Assembly (NCBI GenBank): GCA_030630685.1
Contig: DAOVMN010000113.1
Coordinates: forward strand, 1-7,097
From: Thermoplasmata archaeon
GTDB taxonomy: Archaea > Thermoplasmatota > DAOVMN01
Reading direction: 5' to 3'
DNA length: 7,097 bases
This document shows positions 1 to 5,623 of the stretch, in pieces. The stretch's first letter is position 1, and each line of letters starts with the position of its first letter. Under the pieces are notes generated by a model. That model did no database searches and had not been told where the DNA came from. It worked only from the letters and a program-made list of their open reading frames with translations. Position numbers and translations under genes: made by a program.

Positions 1-1339
1 AGCCCCCGCCGTGCATGCATCCAGGTACTCCCGAGCCAAGGGTGAGCCATTCGATGAGTCTGGCAAGCTTGACCCTGGTCTCCGCGGAAGAATTTGCCTT
101 GAGGTATTTCTTCAGAAGATGTCCGTATTCCGAATTATTGAGGTCCTCCCACGAAGGCATACAGCCCGTCTCTGCGATCCCGCCTCCGATATCCTGGGCA
201 AGCCGCTTGGTCTCGTAGGGAAGTGTTGCAACATGCACCTTGTTCACGTTCGCAAGAAGCGGGTCACAGAGCCAGCCGCCTGAAGGGTGCTTTTTTCCCT
301 GCACGCCGGCAGCGAGTCCCACGGAATAGGTTGTCTCGTTGTTGATAGCCATCCTGACAAGCTTGTCTGAAAACTTCTTCTCGGATATCCCGTTGGCTCT
401 TGCCATAAGCGCACTTGCTCCCGCTATGACATCACCCTGTCCGGCTACGCAGGCACCGATAGCGCTTCTGTACGCCATGATGAAGTTCAACACCGCAGAA
501 AGGGAATATTTGTACTCGCCTGCCATGAACACCCTCTCATTTGGCACGAATACATCCTCGAACAGTAGATAGCCCTGGGTGATCCCACCGATCTTCACGG
601 GATTATCAGCTCCATCCTCGAAATCACGCATGTCGCTCGGATGTCTTGCCTCGACAACTGTCAGTCCTTCGATGTCCCTTGGAACCACGAAGGAAACAGC
701 ATAATGCGCATCCGCCTCCTTGTAGCCGGTACCCGGAAGGACGAACACCTCGTTGGCTGCTGCGGTTCCCGCAATCTGCACCTTTGCACCTCTCACAACG
801 ATTCCGTTCTCACGCTTCTCGACGATCCTGAGGTTCATGTCAGGGTCATCCTGGGCATGGGGGGGTTTGGTCCTGTCCCCCTTCGGGTCGGTAAGTGCGC
901 CTGCTAATGTGATATCACGCTTCTGTGCATCGATCAGCCATGTCTTCAGGCGTTCGTGATAGTCAGTACCGAATTCCTTATCCATGTCATAGGTGGCCAT
1001 GAACATTGCATTGATGGAGGTCCAGCCGACACATCGCCCGCCAGTGCAGGTTCCTGTCTTCTGGTACATCAATCTCTTGAGTTTCAGGTTGGCGACCATG
1101 TCCTCCGCATTCTTGACTATTGAAAGGTAGCGGGAGATGGTTTCTCCGGTGAGAGAAGAGGTGGTGGTGAGCATTTCTTTGTACTTTTCCTCATTCTGGA
1201 GTGCAAAGATCTGTGCATGACCTTCTATGGCCCGCTTCGTGGCCGGATGGGTCGTTACATCCTCTATGAGCTCCCCAAACTTGTAGATGTTAGGGCGCAT
1301 TTCTTTAAGTGATTGTTTGTATTCTTCAGGTGTCTTCAT
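1..1339 (-). CDS. 4-hydroxybutyryl-CoA dehydratase / HpaB superfamily flavoprotein (3' end outside window)
   Basis: My reading of the minus strand gives 446 open codons from an ATG at 1339, still open at the window edge. The family is about 490 residues, so roughly 40 C-terminal residues are missing. The start is set by a GGAGG five bases upstream. Family signatures seen include TDPKGDR (about residues 149-155), GIVVRGAK (about 179-186), DVFVPNER, and MHGGG at the cut end. Members of this family use FAD, and AbfD also uses a [4Fe-4S] cluster, to dehydrate 4-hydroxybutyryl-CoA; HpaB relatives hydroxylate phenols. Cys98, Cys103 and Cys297 match three of the AbfD cluster ligands, which favours the iron-sulphur branch over plain HpaB. 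Differences from AbfD as I remember it: the first two cysteines are C-x4-C instead of C-x3-C, the ligand His292 is Tyr290, Thr190 is Ala190, and the Tyr and Lys flanking the third cysteine are Ile294 and Val298. The family is secure; the substrate is unknown and true 4-hydroxybutyryl-CoA dehydratase activity is doubtful. The protein is cytoplasmic, with no signal peptide. Confidence 0.88.
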   Translation of the reverse strand, partial: MKTPEEYKQSLKEMRPNIYKFGELIEDVTTHPATKRAIEGHAQIFALQNEEKYKEMLTTTSSLTGETISRYLSIVKNAEDMVANLKLKRLMYQKTGTCTGGRCVGWTSINAMFMATYDMDKEFGTDYHERLKTWLIDAQKRDITLAGALTDPKGDRTKPPHAQDDPDMNLRIVEKRENGIVVRGAKVQIAGTAAANEVFVLPGTGYKEADAHYAVSFVVPRDIEGLTVVEARHPSDMRDFEDGADNPVKIGGITQGYLLFEDVFVPNERVFMAGEYKYSLSAVLNFIMAYRSAIGACVAGQGDVIAGASALMARANGISEKKFSDKLVRMAINNETTYSVGLAAGVQGKKHPSGGWLCDPLLANVNKVHVATLPYETKRLAQDIGGGIAETGCMPSWEDLNNSEYGHLLKKYLKANSSAETRVKLARLIEWLTLGSGVPGCMHGGG

Positions 1340-1344
1340 GGTAA

Positions 1345-1349
1345 TCCTC
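1345..1349 (-). promoter_or_regulatory. Shine-Dalgarno site of the dehydratase-like gene
   Basis: The minus strand reads GGAGG with a five-base spacer (ATTAC) before the ATG at 1339. It is the clearest ribosome binding site in the window and fixes the start of this gene. Confidence 0.75.
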
Positions 1350-1381
1350 CGATAATAGTCAGGCATGCAGTCCTGGGGATT

Positions 1382-1399
1382 CTAAATAACCTTTTCTCG
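1382..1399 (-). promoter_or_regulatory. Possible archaeal BRE/TATA promoter of the dehydratase-like gene
   Basis: On the minus strand a purine-rich CGAGAAAAGG (BRE-like) is followed by TTATTTAG (TATA-like). A start site about 25 bases downstream would fall near 1360, giving a leader of about 20 nt that still contains the GGAGG site. The TATA match is imperfect, but the geometry fits. It suggests transcription independent of the transporter gene, which ends at 1424. Confidence 0.4.
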
Positions 1400-1423
1400 A
1401 GGCAAATACAGGAGATGGACCAC

Positions 1424-4144
1424 TCACTCCTCATCATCCTCTAAGTGTTCAGCCTCCTCCCAGTCGATGAACTCCGCATCTGCAATCTTTTCTTCTCCAT
1501 GGGCCTTCTCGGGAATCACCTTGCCCTTAAGGATTCTCCTTCCGGGCTTCCTTGGTACCTTACCTTCTTCCATCTCCTCTTTGCCTATATGACCGGGTAT
1601 TCCAAGCGCACGGTAGTTCAATCCACCGTACTTACGGTAACCCGCGATCATCGAATAGATGGCAGGGAGCACAAGGAGTCCGGCAAGGAGGCTGTAGATG
1701 AGAAGGCAGGAGATTATGACAAAGAAGTTTCTCAGACCCGCGAAGGAGTACAAGGAAATAATGACCCCCGCGGTAACCGCCATGACTGTGGTGGAGGATG
1801 CCTCGACCATGCTCTGTCCTGTGCCCCGGGTGGCCTTAGAGATGCCGCCAAAGGTCACCCCTTCCTGATGGATCCTCTCGGACATGTGAACCGCAAAATC
1901 GATGCCTATACCGATGATGATGGTTCCAAGCATGGCAGTGAAGATGTTGGTATGAGACCCGGCTCCAAGCATGAGGAGGGGCTGGAGGAGCACCACCATG
2001 ATGAGTGGGATCATGGCAATAGTTGATATCTTGAGACCCCGGAACAGAGAACGCAGCGTGAGCTTAGGTAATGAGAAGGCAATGGTGAGTGTGATGAATA
2101 CAAGTATCGCGGAGAGACAGATGGTCCTGTACTGTGTGCCCAGGATACCGTCATTGATGGCAACAGAAACCGGTGCACCGCCGGTAAGATGGGACACGCT
2201 CCCTCCGGGCACCTCGTGGTCATGCCGATCTATCGCGGCGTTCACCTCGCGGATGATCTTCTTTGTGTGCCCGATATTCACATAAGGCATCTCGGTGTAG
2301 ATAAGGGTCTTGGAATAATCGTCGTTCATGAGCATGCTTCTGGTCTCGTTGCTCAGGGTGTCGTAGAATATCTCGATGAGGGTACGGCGCTGTGCGTCGT
2401 TCAATACAGGGAAGTGGATCATCTCCCATGCCGAAACCTCGTAGCTCGGGAAGCCCATGCCTTGCATAATTCCACCAATAGGCTCAGGCATGTTAGAGCT
2501 ATTGAATTTCATGGATTTCAGGAAATCCACCACTGAAAGAGCGGTGGTATTCTCTACCCTATCCACATCCTCCTCCGTGGCGTTCAGCGCATCCAGGAGA
2601 TGGATATCCTTAACCGGTTCTATCTCTTCCGGGTTGCCCCTTACAATAATAATACCGGTCTGTCCTGCCTTGAAGCGCTCGGTGTACTCCTTGATCTTAT
2701 CAAGGGAAACGATGTCTTCCGGTGCAGATTCATCCCCGCGTATGTCGGTGTGCATGGCACTGAGGTTGTAGATCGACAGCGAGGCCACGACCAGGGTGAC
2801 CACGAGGATATAGAATCTCCTTTTTACAGGGAAATCCCCAACGCTCCTCCACATCCCCATCTCCTTCTTGAAGTATTTCGTGATAAGGGAGAGCGGCGGC
2901 ACAAGCACGACTGTGAGGATGAATGCTGCGGTCATCCCGATGAATAGGGTAATGCCCACGGTCCGCATCGGGATGATCTCGGAGATCACCAGTGTGGTGA
3001 AACCTATTATTGTGGTAACGGTGGTGAGGAATATGGCCCTTCCCGTGGTCTTGTAGGTCCAGATGATGCTGTCTACCACATCGTATTCCTTGCGGAACTC
3101 GTTGATACGATTCGTGACATGCAGGGCATCATCCACGCTCAAGCCGATCAAAATAGGGGCCGCCGCCACCACCATCGGGGTCAGGGTCACCCCGGAGAGC
3201 TTCAACAACCCGAAGGTCCAGATGAGGGATAGGAGCACAGGTATGCCGGCTATGAAGACGATCTTCCAGGTGCGGTGAAAGGCGATGAGGATGGATATGA
3301 CCATCACAAAAGCAAGGGGTATCATCTTAAGCAGGTCCTCATAGATCCTGTCTGTCACATCGTTCAGCACCACCACAAGCCCGGTCTTGGTCATGGTGGT
3401 GACAGGAAAGGGATGGAGTCTCTTGATCGCATTGATGGAATCGTCCACCCTGTCCATGAACTCCTTCTGGTCCACATCATGGGTGATCCCGATCACGATT
3501 GCAGCGGTGTCCCAGATGCCGTCATCATTGGTGTCCACCACCATCTTTTTCAGGGATTCGGAGGATTGGTTCACGATAGCGTTGATCCTCTGCTGGGTAG
3601 GGATAGCGTAGCGTCCTTGTTCCTTTACGAAGTCATCATCATGGTCTAAAAGAGGATGGCCGATCTGCTTCTCCACTGCCTCATAGAATCTGGGATAGGT
3701 GGAGTTGAGCTCCTTGATGACCATGGCAATGCTCAGCACAAACATTACATCATCGTTCCTTCCCCTGTCATTCTTGTCCCAGTCCAATGCACCATCCTCT
3801 ATTCCGAAATCGTCGTCCCCCTCGATAAGGGACATCTCTAAAAGGACTGCACGATCCGTGATATTCACCTGATGTGAGGTATCAAACGCATTGGGGGTTT
3901 CCACATAGACGATGACGATATCCGTACTCCAATCCTTTCTTACTTCCTTCAGGATATCGGTAGCAGGATCCCCCTCGGGTAGATAGGCCTCGACATCCGC
4001 TGTCATGTTCTCCTGAAAGTGAAAAGCAGGCAAAAATAGTGGCAAGGTGATGAATATTGCAATGGCAACAGTTAACAGAGGCTTTGCTACGATAAAGGAT
4101 ACGAATTTCCGTGTGTAAACCATCTTGTCGATAATCTGTGCCAT
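1424..4144 (-). CDS. RND superfamily transporter, MMPL / HAE3 type
   Basis: This 906-residue membrane protein has the duplicated RND plan. TM1 is at about 20-41, external domain 1 at 42-271 and TM2-6 at about 272-423. TM7 is at about 443-461, external domain 2 at 462-671 and TM8-12 at about 672-834. A charged cytoplasmic tail follows. Each half has the RND TM4/TM10 acidic motif: GLSVDDALH (334-342) and GIGIDFAVHMSER (745-757), where the Asp residues are expected to couple proton or ion flow. Family knowledge suggests export or lipid/hydrophobe handling; the substrate cannot be read from sequence. External domain 1 has a calcium-loop-like DTNDDGIWD (204-212) and a very acidic stretch at about 108-132. 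All eight N-x-S/T sequons (Asn 46, 94, 147, 192, 521, 532, 548, 599) lie in the external domains, which supports the topology. The tail (about 840-906) is first basic, then strongly acidic. ATG 4144 is preferred over Met8 because it sits about 26 bases from a strong TATA box. No membrane-fusion or outer-membrane partner gene is adjacent, as expected for an HAE3-type protein in an archaeon. Confidence 0.92.
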   Translation of the reverse strand: MAQIIDKMVYTRKFVSFIVAKPLLTVAIAIFITLPLFLPAFHFQENMTADVEAYLPEGDPATDILKEVRKDWSTDIVIVYVETPNAFDTSHQVNITDRAVLLEMSLIEGDDDFGIEDGALDWDKNDRGRNDDVMFVLSIAMVIKELNSTYPRFYEAVEKQIGHPLLDHDDDFVKEQGRYAIPTQQRINAIVNQSSESLKKMVVDTNDDGIWDTAAIVIGITHDVDQKEFMDRVDDSINAIKRLHPFPVTTMTKTGLVVVLNDVTDRIYEDLLKMIPLAFVMVISILIAFHRTWKIVFIAGIPVLLSLIWTFGLLKLSGVTLTPMVVAAAPILIGLSVDDALHVTNRINEFRKEYDVVDSIIWTYKTTGRAIFLTTVTTIIGFTTLVISEIIPMRTVGITLFIGMTAAFILTVVLVPPLSLITKYFKKEMGMWRSVGDFPVKRRFYILVVTLVVASLSIYNLSAMHTDIRGDESAPEDIVSLDKIKEYTERFKAGQTGIIIVRGNPEEIEPVKDIHLLDALNATEEDVDRVENTTALSVVDFLKSMKFNSSNMPEPIGGIMQGMGFPSYEVSAWEMIHFPVLNDAQRRTLIEIFYDTLSNETRSMLMNDDYSKTLIYTEMPYVNIGHTKKIIREVNAAIDRHDHEVPGGSVSHLTGGAPVSVAINDGILGTQYRTICLSAILVFITLTIAFSLPKLTLRSLFRGLKISTIAMIPLIMVVLLQPLLMLGAGSHTNIFTAMLGTIIIGIGIDFAVHMSERIHQEGVTFGGISKATRGTGQSMVEASSTTVMAVTAGVIISLYSFAGLRNFFVIISCLLIYSLLAGLLVLPAIYSMIAGYRKYGGLNYRALGIPGHIGKEEMEEGKVPRKPGRRILKGKVIPEKAHGEEKIADAEFIDWEEAEHLEDDEE

Positions 4145-4167
4145 ACCGGGTCCACACTTTTGATTTT

Positions 4168-4183
4168 ATTATAAAGTTTTGTT
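4168..4183 (-). promoter_or_regulatory. Strong TATA/BRE promoter of the transporter gene; probably leaderless
   Basis: The minus strand reads AACAAAAC (BRE-like) followed directly by TTTATAAT, centred near 4171. The archaeal start site is normally about 25 bases downstream, i.e. about 4145, which is the base next to the ATG at 4144. There is no good Shine-Dalgarno match in the GGACCCGGT before the ATG. Together these point to a leaderless transcript. The promoter lies in the 52-base gap after the macrodomain gene, so the transporter is likely transcribed on its own. Confidence 0.65.
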
Positions 4184-4196
4184 ATTATTCCCGAGG

Positions 4197-4742
4197 TTAA
4201 GAAAGCTGCAACAGGGCGTTTTCATAGGCTTTATATGTTCCCTCGTCAAAAAGAACAAAGGTAACCCGCTCCACAGTTCCATGTTGGCGGGAAAGAAAAT
4301 CCCTTACAACGCGCATAGCCACAGATGCCGCCTGGTCAACTGGATACGCATACGCCCCGGTGCTGATCGAGGGAAAAGCCACGGTCCTTAGCGCCTTTTC
4401 CTCGGCAAGGTGAAGAGACTCACGATAACAACTGCTCAGGATTTCAGGCTCATTGCGGGTGCCTCCCCTCCAGATCGGGCCCACGGTGTGGATGACGAAT
4501 CTCAAAGGCAACCGTCCTGCGGTGGTTATTACGGCCTTACCCGGTGGAAGTCGCCCGTGCGTCTTGACGATGGCCTTGCATTCCTTCAGGATGTCCGGGC
4601 CTCCTGACCTGTGGATGGCGCCGTCAACTCCGCCTCCGCCCATGAGACCGGAATTCGCCGCATTCACGATGGCGTCAGTTCTCTCCTCTGTAATATCTCC
4701 TTTTTTGAGTTCGATACTGCCGTGGCTGAACTTGTGGATCAT
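4197..4742 (-). CDS. Stand-alone MacroD-type macrodomain protein (ADP-ribose ester hydrolase)
   Basis: This 181-residue protein is essentially one macrodomain, the usual size of YmdB- and Af1521-type stand-alone proteins. The ADP-ribose pocket is complete: GDIT with Asp16 (adenine contact), NAAN (27-30), the glycine loop GGGGVDGAIHRSGG (35-48), and the phosphate loop SISTGAYAYP (125-134). The NAAN...GGGGVDGAIH signature is that of the MacroD/YmdB branch. Its members hydrolyse O-acetyl-ADP-ribose and remove mono-ADP-ribose from aspartate/glutamate in proteins. It is cytoplasmic, with no signal peptide or membrane segment and no N-x-S/T sequons. The start at 4742 is supported by GGGGAG seven bases upstream. 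It lies 54 bases after the PKD gene and 52 before the transporter. No ADP-ribosyltransferase or sirtuin is visible in the window, so a specific partner cannot be named. The family is very sure; catalysis is inferred from conserved residues. Confidence 0.95.
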   Translation of the reverse strand: MIHKFSHGSIELKKGDITEERTDAIVNAANSGLMGGGGVDGAIHRSGGPDILKECKAIVKTHGRLPPGKAVITTAGRLPLRFVIHTVGPIWRGGTRNEPEILSSCYRESLHLAEEKALRTVAFPSISTGAYAYPVDQAASVAMRVVRDFLSRQHGTVERVTFVLFDEGTYKAYENALLQLS

Positions 4743-4749
4743 GTTATTG

Positions 4750-4755
4750 CTCCCC
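4750..4755 (-). promoter_or_regulatory. Shine-Dalgarno site of the macrodomain gene
   Basis: The minus strand has GGGGAG, then seven bases (CAATAAC), then ATG at 4742. This fixes the start of the macrodomain gene. Confidence 0.6.
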
Positions 4756-4777
4756 GATATTCTGGGTCTGGTGAAAG

Positions 4778-4785
4778 TCCATAAA
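4778..4785 (-). promoter_or_regulatory. Weak possible TATA box of the macrodomain gene
   Basis: The minus strand reads TTTATGGA in the 54-base gap after the PKD gene. A start site about 25 bases on would fall near 4757, just before the Shine-Dalgarno site. The match to the archaeal consensus is poor and the upstream bases are not clearly BRE-like. The gene may equally be read through from the PKD gene. Confidence 0.25.
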
Positions 4786-4796
4786 CAGGAGAACGT

Positions 4797-5522
4797 TCAT
4801 ACATAGATAATGACTACATCCACTTCCCAGTTCACATCGTCAGGTAGTGGATCGCTGGAATTAATCTCTATTTCCCATCGCCAGTTCCCGGCAGATAGGT
4901 TTGTATGATTGCCGTATCCTACGGTGTGAGCCGAAGAACTGCTTTGAACTGTAGCATTCCATATCTCAGTTTCGTTGAAATAGAGGCGCAGCGTAACTTC
5001 CGTGGTTGTTGGGTCTGTGAAACTGTTCCACACTGTGGAGTTAACAGAAATATACGATGCCATCTCCCCCATGATGAAGTCGAAGTCATTTGTGCCCGAG
5101 GTGAGGCGGCCTTCCTCATGCTCCCTCTGCGTGATCCCTATGTATATATTGGTAGTGTTGGTGTGATTGGCGGCATCTGTTACCGTGAGGGTGACGTTGT
5201 AGGCCCCGGAAGCGGTGAAGTTGTGATTGACGGTCATGGAATCATTGGTTATTCCATCACCGAAATCCCAATGATAGAAGGTGATGTTATCATCCTCGTC
5301 GTAGGAGGCCGATCCATTGAATTCTATTTCTTCATCGACATCCGCGTGGGTTTTGCTGGCATTGATAACGGCAACTGGGTTGTCATAGGTGGGGCCTGGG
5401 CCTCCATTCTCATCGTCATCGTCGTCATCCTCGAAAACGTCCATCTCATAAGCTGCGCCCACAGAGGCTGCAATGATCACTGCCACAAGCGCGGTTATCA
5501 GTATTTTGTGCTTTTTTTCCAT
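4797..5522 (-). CDS. Membrane-anchored PKD-domain surface protein
   Basis: This is a 241-residue protein. A short basic N-terminus (MEKKHK) leads into a hydrophobic segment at about 7-24, which is a signal anchor or signal peptide. There is no cysteine lipobox. Next come an acidic linker with six consecutive Asp (32-37), a Gly/Pro stretch (40-44), one PKD domain at about 49-130, and a C-terminal beta-rich domain at about 140-241 that I do not recognise. The PKD signature is clear: NGSASYD (69-75), YHWDFGDG (83-90), and the final strand YNVTLTVTD. PKD domains are extracellular beta-sandwich modules that mediate adhesion or spacing in surface proteins and secreted enzymes. Fourteen N-x-S/T sequons lie between residues 54 and 221, suggesting dense N-glycosylation outside the cell. 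No C-terminal sorting signal or second membrane helix is visible. The gene follows a clan-CD peptidase gene in the same orientation by 101 bases. The ATG at 5522 has a GGGG at 5530-5533, a weak ribosome site. Its role is unknown beyond being a surface protein. Confidence 0.88.
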   Translation of the reverse strand: MEKKHKILITALVAVIIAASVGAAYEMDVFEDDDDDDENGGPGPTYDNPVAVINASKTHADVDEEIEFNGSASYDEDDNITFYHWDFGDGITNDSMTVNHNFTASGAYNVTLTVTDAANHTNTTNIYIGITQREHEEGRLTSGTNDFDFIMGEMASYISVNSTVWNSFTDPTTTEVTLRLYFNETEIWNATVQSSSSAHTVGYGNHTNLSAGNWRWEIEINSSDPLPDDVNWEVDVVIIYV

Positions 5523-5540
5523 GTTAATACCCCGGATTCA

Positions 5541-5560
5541 ACTAATAATGATTTATTAGT
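5541..5560 (-). repeat. Perfect 8-4-8 inverted repeat upstream of the PKD gene
   Basis: Arms ACTAATAA and TTATTAGT are exact reverse complements, separated by four bases. The repeat is centred about 28 bases before the ATG of the PKD gene. It could be an operator for a dimeric regulator, especially as it contains a TATA-like TAATAAAT on the minus strand. If transcription starts near 5570 it would instead be a stem-loop in the leader. It is A+T rich, so chance is a real possibility. Confidence 0.5.
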
Positions 5561-5591
5561 ACCTTTCTGTTGGAGGATTGTATCGCAGCTT

Positions 5592-5607
5592 TTTATTAAG
5601 TTTTTCG
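5592..5607 (-). promoter_or_regulatory. Possible BRE/TATA promoter of the PKD gene
   Basis: The minus strand reads CGAAAAAC followed by TTAATAAA, a reasonable archaeal BRE plus TATA arrangement just after the peptidase stop codon. The predicted start near 5570 gives a leader of about 48 nt that includes the inverted repeat at 5541-5560 and the GGGG before the ATG. A competing TATA-like TAATAAAT lies inside the inverted repeat itself (5551-5558). Confidence 0.4.
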
Positions 5608-5623
5608 CTGGCCGCTGGGTGGA

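Noticed and set aside
11..959. Several short plus-strand open frames at the left edge
   Set aside because: They all overlap the dehydratase-like gene on the minus strand, whose continuous 446-codon translation carries family motifs.
1445..2026. Plus-strand open frame (193 codons) opposite the transporter C-terminus
   Set aside because: It is fully covered by the well-supported transporter gene, and its translation has no family signature. It is a shadow of the opposite strand.
5412..5429. Trinucleotide-like repeat of atc/gtc on the plus strand
   Set aside because: It simply encodes the six-Asp linker of the PKD protein, with mixed Asp codons. It is not an exact DNA repeat.
5571..5577. Plus-strand GGAGG resembling a ribosome site
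   Set aside because: No plausible start codon or gene follows on the plus strand; a chance match in the intergenic gap.
5583..5610. Possible terminator hairpin after the peptidase gene (CAGC ... GCTG arms)
   Set aside because: The stem is only four pairs with a loop of about 17 bases, and no U-run follows on the minus strand. The A-rich segment fits a BRE/TATA promoter better.
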